A stretch of DNA of 64,000 nt from Sphaerisporangium fuscum (lineage in GTDB: Bacteria; Actinomycetota; Actinomycetes; Streptosporangiales; Streptosporangiaceae): contig NZ_JAHDTF010000004.1 in NCBI RefSeq assembly GCF_018531465.1, positions 310,001 to 374,000 on the forward strand, in the 5' to 3' direction. Under the pieces are notes generated by a model. The model saw only the letters and a program-made list of their open reading frames with translations. It had not been told where the DNA came from and did not search any database. The stretch's first letter is position 1. Every line of letters begins with the position of its first letter. The translations under genes and the position numbers were made by a program. This document shows, piece after piece, positions 8,747-16,981 of this stretch.

Positions 8747-9934
8747 GTGGATGGGTACATCGGCATCATCGTGATCGTCGTCCTCGTCGCGTTGCTCGCG
8801 GTGGGCGGCATGTTCTTGCTGTTCAGGCCCAGGGAGAAGCACCTGCCGCCGCCCTCGCCGCCGCAGGCGCCGACGCTCCCCGAGCAGAAGCAGGCCCCCG
8901 CCACCGGTGTGGTCGAAGACGACACCATCACCACCACCGTCCCCCCGCCCGCCAGGCCGGTGGAGCCCGTGGCCCCGGTGGCGCCCGAGATCGAGATCCC
9001 GCCGCCGTCGGCCGGCCGCATGGTGCGGCTGCGCGCCCGCCTCGCCCGTTCGCAGAGCACCCTCGGCAAGGGGCTGCTCGAGCTCCTGTCCCGTGACCGC
9101 CTCGACGACGACGTCTGGGAGGAGATCGAGGACACTCTGATCACCGCCGACGTGGGCGTCGCGCCCACGCAGGCGATGGTCGAGGAGCTCCGCACCCGGG
9201 TCAAGGTGCTCGGTTCGCGCAACCCCGAGGAGGTGCGCGGGCTGCTGCGCGAGCAGCTGCTCATTCAGATCGGCGCGGACATGGACCGCACCCTGCACAC
9301 CGCTCCGCACGGCGAGCGTCCGGCCGTCCTGATGATCGTCGGCGTGAACGGCACCGGCAAGACCACGACCACCGGCAAGCTGGCGCGCGTGCTCATCGGC
9401 GACGGCCGCAAGGTCGTCCTCGGCGCGGCCGACACCTTCCGCGCCGCCGCCGCCGACCAGCTGCAGACCTGGGGTGAGCGCGTCGGAGCCGAGGTCGTGC
9501 GCAAGGACGAAGGCGCCGACCCCGCCTCGGTGGCGTTCGACGCGGTGAGCAAGGGCATCGACGACAAGGTCGACACGGTCATCGTGGACACCGCCGGCCG
9601 TCTCCACACCAAGACGGGCCTGATGGACGAGCTCGGCAAGGTCAAGCGCGTCATCGAGAAGAAGGCCACGGTCGACGAGGTGCTGCTCGTGCTCGACGCG
9701 ACCACCGGGCAGAACGGCATGCGCCAGGCGCAGGTGTTCGCCGAGGTGGTGAACGTCACCGGTATCGTGCTGACCAAGCTCGACGGCACGGCCAAGGGGG
9801 GCATCGTGATCTCCGTCCAGCGCGAGCTGGGCGTGCCGGTCAAGCTCGTCGGCCTCGGTGAGGGCCCCGACGACCTCGCCCCCTTCGACCCGGAGGTCTT
9901 CGTCGACGCCATCCTCGGCAACGACGAGGGCTGA
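8747..9934 (+). CDS. ftsY: signal recognition particle receptor FtsY
   Basis: A 395-residue SRP GTPase receptor that docks ribosome-SRP complexes at the membrane. The N-terminus has one membrane segment (GIIVIVVLVALLAVGGMFLL, residues 5-24), as in many actinobacterial FtsY proteins, then a Pro/Glu-rich linker to about residue 85. The NG domain carries GVNGTGKTT near 199, DTFRAAA near 226, DTAGR near 281 and TKLDGTAKGG near 343. Start is GTG at 8747. The smc-ftsY order is conserved in actinobacteria. Confidence 0.96.
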   Translation: MDGYIGIIVIVVLVALLAVGGMFLLFRPREKHLPPPSPPQAPTLPEQKQAPATGVVEDDTITTTVPPPARPVEPVAPVAPEIEIPPPSAGRMVRLRARLARSQSTLGKGLLELLSRDRLDDDVWEEIEDTLITADVGVAPTQAMVEELRTRVKVLGSRNPEEVRGLLREQLLIQIGADMDRTLHTAPHGERPAVLMIVGVNGTGKTTTTGKLARVLIGDGRKVVLGAADTFRAAAADQLQTWGERVGAEVVRKDEGADPASVAFDAVSKGIDDKVDTVIVDTAGRLHTKTGLMDELGKVKRVIEKKATVDEVLLVLDATTGQNGMRQAQVFAEVVNVTGIVLTKLDGTAKGGIVISVQRELGVPVKLVGLGEGPDDLAPFDPEVFVDAILGNDEG

Positions 9935-9967
9935 GACGTCACCGCCCGCCCGCGACCGCGACATCGG

Positions 9968-11581
9968 TCATCTTGATCTCCCCTGATCGGTGGGCACGGC
10001 TCCCGCGCCCCGCGAGCACAGGGTGTCGAGGTATCGCTCGACGATCTCGCGGTCGCGGGCCGGGCATCGCACGGCGAGGTAGCCGTCCGGGCGGACGAGC
10101 ACCAGTTCGCCGCTGCCGACGGCGTACGCGCGGTGGGCGTGCCGTTCGCCGTCGAGGACCACGTGGGGGCCGGTCGTGGTGCGGGAGGTGGTGATCGTGT
10201 ACGCGCCAAGCGGGACGCTCCGGTCACCACTGGTAAGCCGGCCGAGGTCGCCGTGGTCGTCGCCGAAGGCGAGCAGGGTCCAGTGGGGGCCGCGGAAGAG
10301 GTCGAACAGCCGGATCCTCTCACCGGTGGAGGTGTCGAGGCATGGCGCGTCGGGCGCGCGGTCACCGGCCTGGGGACCGGCCGAGGGCGCCGGTGCCGGC
10401 CAGGAGAGGCGGCTGCCGCGGTAGGTGATGGTGAGCCCGGTGGTGAAGTCGTCGGTGAGGTTGCGTTGCGCGTACGCGCCGTCGCCGTCCTCGGCGGCGC
10501 GCATCACCATGTGCAGGCGTGCTGTGCTGTCCTGCAGGACCGCGCGGGCGACCGGGAGCCGTTCCTGTTCGTAGGTGTCGAGAAGCGCGGGATCGGCGCC
10601 GTCCAGGACGGCCGCGAGCTTCCAGCCCAGGTTGTAGGCGTCCTGGATCCCGGTGTTCATCCCCTGGCCCCCGCCGGGTGAGTGGATGTGGGCCGCGTCG
10701 CCGGCGAGGAAGACCCGGCCGGCGCGGTACCGGCCGACCATGCAGACGTTGATGCGGTACAGCGACAGCCAGCCGGGACTGTGGATGCGGACTCCGGGAA
10801 GGTCCGCCCGCTCGGTGAAGATCTGCCGGTACAGCTCCAGCGACGGCTCCGCGGGCGACTGCTCGTCGGCGGGGATGGACGCCTGGAACTGCCACAGGTC
10901 GGTGCCCGGCAGCGGGAACAGCGACAGGACGCCGTGTTCCGGCGTCATCCAGATGTGCTGGCAGTGCCGGTCGAGGCCGTCGATGTGGACATCCCCCAGG
11001 TACCAGCGGTGCCGCTCGTACGTGGTGCCTTCCAACGTGATCCCGCTCTGCCGCCGTACGATGCTGTGGCCGCCGTCGCAGCCGATGACGTACCGTGCGC
11101 GTACCAGGCGGGGCCCCTCGGAGGTCCGCAGCGTGACGGTCACCTCGTCATCGTCCTGGGCCAGTTCCGTGACCTCGGCGGCCATCTCGACGTGAGCCCC
11201 GAGTTCGGCCAACCGGTCGCGGAGCACCGCTTCGATGCGCGGCTGTGAGATCCAGACCGGGGCGGGGTGGGGCACCTCGGGTGAGGGGGCCACGCCCACC
11301 GCCGCTTCGACGGCTTCGGAGACCACCCGGTCACGGTCGTAGTGCCGGGACGGGACGTGGACGGCGCCGAGTTCCAGGATGCGGTCGACGACGCCGAGGT
11401 CGTCGGCGACTTCGAGGGCGCGCGGCTGGATCGTCTTGGCCCTGGAGGCGGTGCTGTGCCGCTCGGCCCTGTCGACGATGCGATGGGGGACGCTGCGACG
11501 TGCCAGTTCGCACGCCAGTGTCAATCCTGTGGGGCCGGCGCCGACGATGAGCACGCCGGTGGTGGTGGTCGGGTCGGGCAT
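9968..11581 (-). CDS. FAD-dependent aromatic/polyketide monooxygenase
   Basis: A 537-residue class A flavoprotein monooxygenase of the type that hydroxylates aromatic or polyketide substrates, including drug-inactivating members. N-terminal GAGPTGLTLACELAR is the FAD-binding GxGxxG motif, CDGGHSIVRRQSG is the DG motif, and GDAAHIHSPGGGQGMN is the second FAD motif. A C-terminal thioredoxin-like domain (about residues 400-537, starting GDRAPDAP) is typical of this class. Start is ATG 11581 with GGAGG upstream. The in-frame extension to 11656 runs through the operator and was rejected. It diverges from a TetR gene across a perfect inverted repeat and is probably repressed by it. The substrate is unknown; antibiotic modification is possible. 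Confidence 0.88.
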   Translation of the reverse strand: MPDPTTTTGVLIVGAGPTGLTLACELARRSVPHRIVDRAERHSTASRAKTIQPRALEVADDLGVVDRILELGAVHVPSRHYDRDRVVSEAVEAAVGVAPSPEVPHPAPVWISQPRIEAVLRDRLAELGAHVEMAAEVTELAQDDDEVTVTLRTSEGPRLVRARYVIGCDGGHSIVRRQSGITLEGTTYERHRWYLGDVHIDGLDRHCQHIWMTPEHGVLSLFPLPGTDLWQFQASIPADEQSPAEPSLELYRQIFTERADLPGVRIHSPGWLSLYRINVCMVGRYRAGRVFLAGDAAHIHSPGGGQGMNTGIQDAYNLGWKLAAVLDGADPALLDTYEQERLPVARAVLQDSTARLHMVMRAAEDGDGAYAQRNLTDDFTTGLTITYRGSRLSWPAPAPSAGPQAGDRAPDAPCLDTSTGERIRLFDLFRGPHWTLLAFGDDHGDLGRLTSGDRSVPLGAYTITTSRTTTGPHVVLDGERHAHRAYAVGSGELVLVRPDGYLAVRCPARDREIVERYLDTLCSRGAGAVPTDQGRSR

Positions 11582-11608
11582 GATCACACCTCCATACTTA
11601 CGCTGTAT

Positions 11609-11643
11609 GCTTACGGCGTAAGTACTATACATACGCCGTAAGC
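11609..11643. promoter_or_regulatory. TetR operator between monooxygenase and regulator
   Basis: GCTTACGGCGTA (11609-11620) and TACGCCGTAAGC (11632-11643) form a perfect 12-bp inverted repeat with an 11-bp spacer. Each arm contains a TACGSCGTA element, and a third degenerate copy TACGCTGTA lies at 11599-11607. The position covers both divergent start regions. Confidence 0.75.
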
Positions 11644-11649
11644 TTGTCA

Positions 11650-12345
11650 ATGGCACAGAGAGAGGCGGGGCGGAAGATGAGACGGCGTGAGCCTCTGAAC
11701 AGGGAGAAGGTTCTCGACGCGGCGCTCGCCCTCGCCGGTGAGCACGGCCTCGAAGGGCTGTCCATGCGGCGGCTGGCGAAGTCCCTCGGCGTCGAGGCGA
11801 TGTCGCTCTACAACCACGTCTCGAACAAGGCCGACATTCTCGACGGGCTCGCCGAACGGGTGTTCGCCCAGGTCGAGCCCGCCGACCCCGCGCTGCCTTG
11901 GCCCGAGCGGGTCCGAGGCGTGGCGTCGCGGATGTACCGGGTGATGAGCCGTTATCCGGTCGTGGTGCGGGCGCTGGTCACCGACCAGGCCAACCCGACG
12001 TCCGTCACGGCGCTCCAGGCCTTCGACGGGCTGGTCGGCGCCCTGTACGCGGCCGGCTTCCCCGACGACGACGCCCGGCGCGCGCTCGGCGCGGTGAACA
12101 GCCTCGTCTTCGGTTCACTGCTGCTGTCCACAAGCGGCTTCACCGGCGACTCGCACTCCGAGGGCGGCCATCAGGACGCGGAGCGGTATCTCCGTCGGGT
12201 CGATCCGGAACGGCTTCCGCACTTCAGCCGCCTCCTGCCGGTCATGCCGCAGGCCGACCCCGAAGAGGACTTCGAGCGGGCCCTCGACATGTTGATCGCA
12301 GGTCTCGTCGCCACCGCCCGGGCGCTGCCCGAGGGCTCCGGCTGA
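11650..12345 (+). CDS. TetR family repressor, tetracycline-repressor-like C-domain
   Basis: A 231-residue regulator. The HTH runs over residues 14-60 (REKVLDAALALAGEHG through MSLYNHVSNKADILD). The effector domain (MYRVMSRYPVVVRAL through ALGAVNSLVFGSLL) resembles that of TetR itself rather than the AcrR/QacR types. Start choice is uncertain. TTG 11644, ATG 11650 and ATG 11677 are all in frame, and 11677 has the best purine-rich upstream region (GGGGCGGAAG). It is divergent from the flavin monooxygenase and starts just after the inverted repeat, so it probably represses both genes and is released by the monooxygenase substrate. Confidence 0.88.
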   Translation: MAQREAGRKMRRREPLNREKVLDAALALAGEHGLEGLSMRRLAKSLGVEAMSLYNHVSNKADILDGLAERVFAQVEPADPALPWPERVRGVASRMYRVMSRYPVVVRALVTDQANPTSVTALQAFDGLVGALYAAGFPDDDARRALGAVNSLVFGSLLLSTSGFTGDSHSEGGHQDAERYLRRVDPERLPHFSRLLPVMPQADPEEDFERALDMLIAGLVATARALPEGSG

Positions 12346-12483
12346 CAGCGCCGGTAAGAACCGGAATTCCTAGGACAAGCCAGAAGATTGCTGCTTAAGT
12401 ACAAGATCTAGGAGTATGCCCGGTCAGTGGCGCGGAGCGCAGGTCGGGAACGCTGTGATTCCGTTAGTCGATGGGGGCGTGCG

Positions 12484-13896
12484 ATGACGGTGTCCCATGT
12501 CCAGCTACCCGGTGATCCCCAGCAGATCGGCCCCTACCGGCTGATACGCCGGCTGGGTGCCGGCGGTCAGGGCGTCGTCCATCTCGGACGGGACGAGGCG
12601 GGCACCCTCGTGGCGGTGAAGGTCCTGCGGGAGGACATCGCCGCCGACCCCGACACACGTGCCCGCTTCGCACGCGAGGTCGCCATGGCGCAGCGGGTGG
12701 CGTCGTTCTGCACGGCACAGTTCCTCGGGGCGGACCTCTGGGCCAACCCTCCGTACATCGTCACCGAGTACGTCGAGGGCCCGTCCCTGCAGGAGGACGT
12801 GAGCAGGAACGGCCCCCGGAACGGTCCGAGCCTGCACCGGCTGGCCGTCGGGACCGCGACCGCGCTGACCGCGATCCACGAGGCCGGGCTGGTCCACCGC
12901 GACTTCAAGCCGGGCAACGTGCTGCTCGGGCCCGACGGCCCGCAGGTGATCGACTTCGGCATCGCCCGGGCGCTGGACGGCACCTCCACCACCAGCAGCC
13001 AGGTGATCGGCACGCCGGCCTACATGGCCCCGGAGCAGATCAAGGGCGAGCCGATCGGGGCGTCCGCCGACGTCTTCGCGTGGGGCGCGGTCATCACCTA
13101 CGCCGCCATCGGCCGTTCCCCGTTCGCCGCCCAGACCACGCACGCCGTGCTCTACCGGGTGATCGACGGCGCGCCGGACGTCGACGGCGTGCCCGAGCCC
13201 CTGCGGTCGCTGGTCGTCCAGTGCCTGGCCAAAGACCCCGCCGAGCGGCCGGCGATGCAGGACGTGCTGCTCCGGCTCCTGGGTTCGCGGAGCACGCCCG
13301 AGCACAGCGGCCCGGTCACGCCGCCCCCGCCCGTACGGGAGGCGCGGCCCCAGGAAGAGCCGGCCGCACCGGGGGCCACCCCCGACGTCGTTCGTGAGCA
13401 GGACGAGGACACCTCCGCCCCCGCCGTCACGGAAGAGCCCACCCGGACCACCTCCTCGCCGGAAAAGCGGGCGCGCCGCGTACGGCTCCGGCCGGTGGCG
13501 ATCGCCGTGGCCGGCGTCCTGCTGGCCTGCGGCCTGGCCACGGGCGCCTTCCTCTACTGGAAGGCGTCTCACAGGCAGACGGTGGCCGTCGAGCTGGTCC
13601 AGCTCGACGGCGCCTGGAAGGGCGCGTTGCTCCGCAAAGAGGCAGGCACGTTGCCGGTGACGATGCGCTTTCAGGCCGGGGGGAAGATGAGCGTGGAGTA
13701 CCCGCGCCTCGGCTGCAAGGGTGATCTGAAGCTCACCTCGCGCTCGGGAAGCATCTACCGGTTGCACGAGGTCACCGACGACTGTGGCTCGGGCGACTTC
13801 AAGGTCAGGATCCGCGGAGACAACCTGGAGGTCTCCTACATCTCCGCGGCGGGTGACCGCGCGGCGCGGGGAACCCTCCGTCCCGTGAACGGGTGA
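12484..13896 (+). CDS. membrane Ser/Thr protein kinase (PASTA-less)
   Basis: A 470-residue Hanks-type kinase. Residues about 18-280 carry the glycine loop GAGGQGVV, the VAVK lysine, HRDFKPGNVLL (catalytic Asp), IDFGIA and the APE motif. A Pro/Glu-rich juxtamembrane linker follows. One transmembrane helix (VAIAVAGVLLACGLATGAF, about residues 337-356) places a roughly 110-residue C-terminal domain outside the cell. That domain has two Cys (GCKGDL and DDCGSG) that could form a disulfide, and it is not a PASTA repeat. It begins LVQLDGAWKGALL, suggesting a small beta-rich sensor. ATG 12484 was chosen over the upstream GTG 12427 because the kinase fold begins shortly after. It is monocistronic and converges with the siderophore operon 21 bp away. 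Confidence 0.9.
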   Translation: MTVSHVQLPGDPQQIGPYRLIRRLGAGGQGVVHLGRDEAGTLVAVKVLREDIAADPDTRARFAREVAMAQRVASFCTAQFLGADLWANPPYIVTEYVEGPSLQEDVSRNGPRNGPSLHRLAVGTATALTAIHEAGLVHRDFKPGNVLLGPDGPQVIDFGIARALDGTSTTSSQVIGTPAYMAPEQIKGEPIGASADVFAWGAVITYAAIGRSPFAAQTTHAVLYRVIDGAPDVDGVPEPLRSLVVQCLAKDPAERPAMQDVLLRLLGSRSTPEHSGPVTPPPPVREARPQEEPAAPGATPDVVREQDEDTSAPAVTEEPTRTTSSPEKRARRVRLRPVAIAVAGVLLACGLATGAFLYWKASHRQTVAVELVQLDGAWKGALLRKEAGTLPVTMRFQAGGKMSVEYPRLGCKGDLKLTSRSGSIYRLHEVTDDCGSGDFKVRIRGDNLEVSYISAAGDRAARGTLRPVNG

Positions 13897-13917
13897 CAGC
13901 CGTGCCTCCGACGGGCG

Positions 13918-14715
13918 CTACCGTGAGGAGGCGTTCCCCCGCACGCCGATCGGCACGACCATGGGCGTGCCGGCCACCGGGTCCGGGATGACCTTGGCGG
14001 CCAGGTCGAAGACCTCGTCGAGGACGGCCTCAGTGATCACCTCGTGCGGCGTGCCCGCCGCGACCACCTTGCCGGCGCGCATGGCCACGAGACGGTCGGC
14101 GTAACGGGCCGCGAGGTTCAGGTCGTGCAGCACCATCACGACCGTACGGCCCGCCTCGTCCCGCAGGCGGGTGACCAGCTCCAGCACGTCGATCTGGTGG
14201 GCCAGGTCGAGGAAGGTCGTGGGCTCGTCCAGCAGGAGCAGGTCGGTGCCCTGGGCGAGGGCCATCGAGATCCACGCGCGCTGCCGCTGGCCGCCCGACA
14301 GCTCGTCCAGCGGCCGCTCGGCGAGGTCGAGCAGCCCGGTCATCCGCAGCGCCTCCTCGACCGCCGACTCGTCGCCGGCCGACCACTGGCGGTACCACGC
14401 CTGGTGCGGGTGGCGGCCCCGGGCGACGAGGTCGGCCACGGTGAGTCCCTCGGGCGCCGCCGGGGCCTGCGGCAGGACCCCGAGGATCCTCGCCACCTCC
14501 CGGCTCGGCATCCGGTCGATGCGCTTGCCGTCCAGCAGCACCTGCCCGGACGCGGGTTTCAGCAGCCGGCCGAGCGCGCGCAGCAAGGTCGACTTGCCGC
14601 AGCCGTTCGGTCCGATGATCGTGGTGACCGTCCCGGTCTCGACGCCGAGGTCGAGCCCGTCGACGATCAGCCGATCGCCGTACCCGAGCCTCACGTCGAC
14701 CGCCTGGAGCCTCAT
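13918..14715 (-). CDS. ferric-siderophore ABC transporter ATP-binding protein
   Basis: A 265-residue FecE/FhuC-type ATPase. Walker A GPNGCGKST is at residues 35-43, the signature LSGGQRQRAW near 137, Walker B LLLLDEPTTFLDL near 157 and the H-loop MVLHDLN near 191. The ATG overlaps the upstream permease stop by 4 bp (ATGA), so it is coupled. It is the last gene of a three-gene operon (permease, permease, ATPase) divergent from the binding-protein gene. It energises import of iron-siderophore complexes across the cytoplasmic membrane. The exact siderophore is not readable from sequence. Confidence 0.94.
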   Translation of the reverse strand: MRLQAVDVRLGYGDRLIVDGLDLGVETGTVTTIIGPNGCGKSTLLRALGRLLKPASGQVLLDGKRIDRMPSREVARILGVLPQAPAAPEGLTVADLVARGRHPHQAWYRQWSAGDESAVEEALRMTGLLDLAERPLDELSGGQRQRAWISMALAQGTDLLLLDEPTTFLDLAHQIDVLELVTRLRDEAGRTVVMVLHDLNLAARYADRLVAMRAGKVVAAGTPHEVITEAVLDEVFDLAAKVIPDPVAGTPMVVPIGVRGNASSR

Positions 14716-15821
14716 ATCCCACCCTTGGTGCGCCGGACGCGGACGAGAAGGTAGATCAGGTACGGGGCGCCGAGCACCGCCGTGACCACCCCGACGGGCA
14801 ACTCGACCGGGGTGAGGGTCCGCGCGATCAGGTCGGCCCCGGTGACGAGCACCGCGCCGGTGACGGCCGAGACGACCAGCGGCGGCTGGGCGACGCCCGC
14901 GAGCCTCAGCGCGATCTGCGGGGACGCCAGGGCGACGAACGCGATCGGTCCCGCCGCGGCGGTCGCGACGGAGGCGAGCAGCACGGCGGCCAGCAGCAGC
15001 GCCGCACGGGCGAGGTCGACGCGTACTCCCAGCCCCTTGACCGTGTCGTCGGTCAGGCGCAGCGCGCCGAGCACCCGCGTGCCGGTGAGCGTGACCGGGA
15101 CGATCAGGGCGAGGGCGACGGCGACCGGCACCACGTGCTCGTACCCGCGGCCGTTCAGCGAGCCGCTGATCCACACCATGGCCCGGGTGGCGTCGTTGAC
15201 GTCGCCCACGGTCAGCAGCCAGTACTTCAGGTTGGTGAACACCGCGACGACGCCCACGCCGACCAGCACGAGCCGGTAGCCGTCCAGCCCGCGGCGCCAG
15301 GCCAGCCCGTACACCAGCAGCGCCCCGGCGAGCCCGCCCGCCAGGGCCGCCAACGGCAGCCCGATCGACGCCAGGGCGCCGCTCGCGCCGCCGTACGCCG
15401 CGCCGCCCGCCACGGTGAGCCCGACCACGGTGACGCTCGCCCCGGAGGTCACGCCCAGGATGTCCGGGCCGGCCAGCGGGTTGCGGGCGATGGCCTGGGT
15501 GATGGCGCCGGACAGGCCGAGCGCGGCGCCGACCAGCGCTCCGGTGAGCGCGCGGGGCATGCGCAGCTCCATGATCACCATGCGGGTGCCGCCGGTGCCG
15601 TCCGCGCCGAGCACCGCCCGCACGACGTCGGCCAGGTCCATGGGGATGTCGCCCAGCCGCAGGTTCAGGGCGAGCAGCAGGAGCAGCGCCGCCAGTCCGG
15701 TCAGGGTGACGGCGACGCCGCGCGGACGTACGAGCCAGGAGACGCCGCCGAGACGGAGTGGCCGCTGCCCGGCGAGCCGTACGGCGCGGGTGGCGGGTTC
15801 GGCGTGGTGCGGGGCGGTCAC
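14712..15821 (-). CDS. FecCD-type siderophore permease (second subunit)
   Basis: A 369-residue integral membrane permease of the FecCD family with about nine or ten hydrophobic helices. Family motifs such as RMPRALTGALVGAALGLSGA and NPLAGPDILGVTSGA near residues 105-145 are intact. The GTG start overlaps the stop of the preceding permease by 4 bp (GTGA), and its own stop overlaps the ATPase start, so three genes are translationally coupled. It forms the heterodimeric channel with the next gene. Confidence 0.93.
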   Translation of the reverse strand: MTAPHHAEPATRAVRLAGQRPLRLGGVSWLVRPRGVAVTLTGLAALLLLLALNLRLGDIPMDLADVVRAVLGADGTGGTRMVIMELRMPRALTGALVGAALGLSGAITQAIARNPLAGPDILGVTSGASVTVVGLTVAGGAAYGGASGALASIGLPLAALAGGLAGALLVYGLAWRRGLDGYRLVLVGVGVVAVFTNLKYWLLTVGDVNDATRAMVWISGSLNGRGYEHVVPVAVALALIVPVTLTGTRVLGALRLTDDTVKGLGVRVDLARAALLLAAVLLASVATAAAGPIAFVALASPQIALRLAGVAQPPLVVSAVTGAVLVTGADLIARTLTPVELPVGVVTAVLGAPYLIYLLVRVRRTKGGI

Positions 15822-16858
15822 AGGCGGACCGATCGTCCGCGTCGGATCAGGGCGACGAAGAACGGGGCGCCGAGCAGGGCCAGCACGACGCCGACCTCCA
15901 GCTCGCCGGGCCGGGCGACGACGCGGCCGATGACGTCGGCGAGCAGGAGCAGCGCCGCGCCCGCGAGTCCGGAGTACGGCAGCAGCCAGCGGTGGTCGGG
16001 GCCGGCGAGGAAGCGGGCCAGGTGCGGCACGATGAGGCCGACGAAGGCGAGCGCGCCACAGGCGGCGACGGCGGCCCCGGTGAGCATCGTGATCGCGGCG
16101 ATCCCGACCGCGCGGGTGAGCGCGACGTTCTGGCCGAGCGAGCGGGCGACGTCCTCGCCGAGCGCGAGAGCGTTCAGGCCGGGCCCGTTGGCGAGCGCGA
16201 GGGCGAGGCCCGCGGCGACGAACGGCAGGACCTGCCCCGCGACCCCGGCGTCCCGCCCGGCGATCGACCCGAGCTGCCAGAACCGGAACATGTCCATCGC
16301 CTGCTGGTCGAGCAGCACGATCGTGGAGGTGAGCGCGTACAGCAGGGCGCTGACGGCGGTGCCCGCCAGGGCGAGCGTCACCGGGGTGGGGCCGCCGCGC
16401 CCGCCCGCGAGGCCGAGGGCGAAGACCGCCGCGCTGGCGACCAGGGCGCCCGCCAGGCCGAACCAGACGTAGGACGAGACGCCGTCGAGCCGGAACAGCA
16501 CGATGCCGAGGACGACGGCGAACGCCGCGCCCTGCGTCACGCCGAGCAGGCCGGGGTCGGCCAGCGGGTTGCGGGTGTGGCCCTGCATGAGCGCTCCGGC
16601 GACGCCGAGGGCGAGCCCGGCGAGCAGGCCGAGCGCGGTGCGCGGCACGCGCAGGTTCCGGACGATGACGTCGCTCTCGCCGCCCCCCGGACTCCAGAGG
16701 GCCTGCCAGACGCCGGCGGGGGAGACGGCCTTGGCTCCGATCATGACGCTGAGGGCCGCCGCCACCAGGACGGCCAGCGCGAGGCCGGTGAGGACGGTGA
16801 GCCGCCGGGCGCGCAGGCCGCGGGCGGACGGGCGGTCCACGGCTGCCGTCGCGGCCAT
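15818..16858 (-). CDS. FecCD-type siderophore permease (first subunit)
   Basis: A 346-residue FecCD permease, first gene of the coupled operon. Motifs NLRVPRTALGLLAGLALG and NPLADPGLLGVTQGAAFA match the family. ATG 16858 follows AAGGGGTGG. The frame extends to 16939, but that would place the coding start inside the iron box. Expression is expected to be repressed by an IdeR/DmdR-type regulator acting at 16932-16965. Confidence 0.93.
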   Translation of the reverse strand: MAATAAVDRPSARGLRARRLTVLTGLALAVLVAAALSVMIGAKAVSPAGVWQALWSPGGGESDVIVRNLRVPRTALGLLAGLALGVAGALMQGHTRNPLADPGLLGVTQGAAFAVVLGIVLFRLDGVSSYVWFGLAGALVASAAVFALGLAGGRGGPTPVTLALAGTAVSALLYALTSTIVLLDQQAMDMFRFWQLGSIAGRDAGVAGQVLPFVAAGLALALANGPGLNALALGEDVARSLGQNVALTRAVGIAAITMLTGAAVAACGALAFVGLIVPHLARFLAGPDHRWLLPYSGLAGAALLLLADVIGRVVARPGELEVGVVLALLGAPFFVALIRRGRSVRL

Positions 16859-16931
16859 GACCACCCCTTCACGTCTCTTCGCCGCCGGCCCACCCGGCCG
16901 GCTTTGCCTGATCCGTCCCGAGTATGTCAGA

Positions 16932-16965
16932 TTAGGCACGCCTTACCTAATTTAGGTGGACCTAA
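16932..16965. promoter_or_regulatory. interleaved iron boxes (IdeR/DtxR-type)
   Basis: TTAGGCACGCCTTACCTAA (16932-16950) fits the 19-bp DtxR/IdeR iron-box pattern with TTAGG and CCTAA ends. It is followed directly by the perfect palindrome TTAGGTGGACCTAA (16952-16965). The junction itself reads ACCTAATTTAGGT (16945-16957), a third palindrome. The array lies between the divergent permease operon and the binding-protein gene, so iron can control both directions at once. Confidence 0.85.
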
Positions 16966-16981
16966 TGGGAGGATGACGGAG

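Noticed and set aside
4762..9264. A 1500-codon open frame on the minus strand opposite smc and ftsY
   Set aside because: It is antisense to two certain genes and exists because high GC removes stop codons. It has no domain, start signal or promoter.
12505..13767. A 420-codon minus-strand frame opposite the kinase gene
   Set aside because: Antisense to a full Ser/Thr kinase, with composition typical of shadow frames.
15135..16472. Long plus-strand frames across the siderophore permease genes
   Set aside because: They are the complement of intact FecCD permeases and are low-complexity Ala/Arg/Gly-rich.
15758..16981. Upstream extension of the siderophore-binding protein to 15758
   Set aside because: It runs over the complement of the permease and the iron box. 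The lipoprotein signal starts at 16982.
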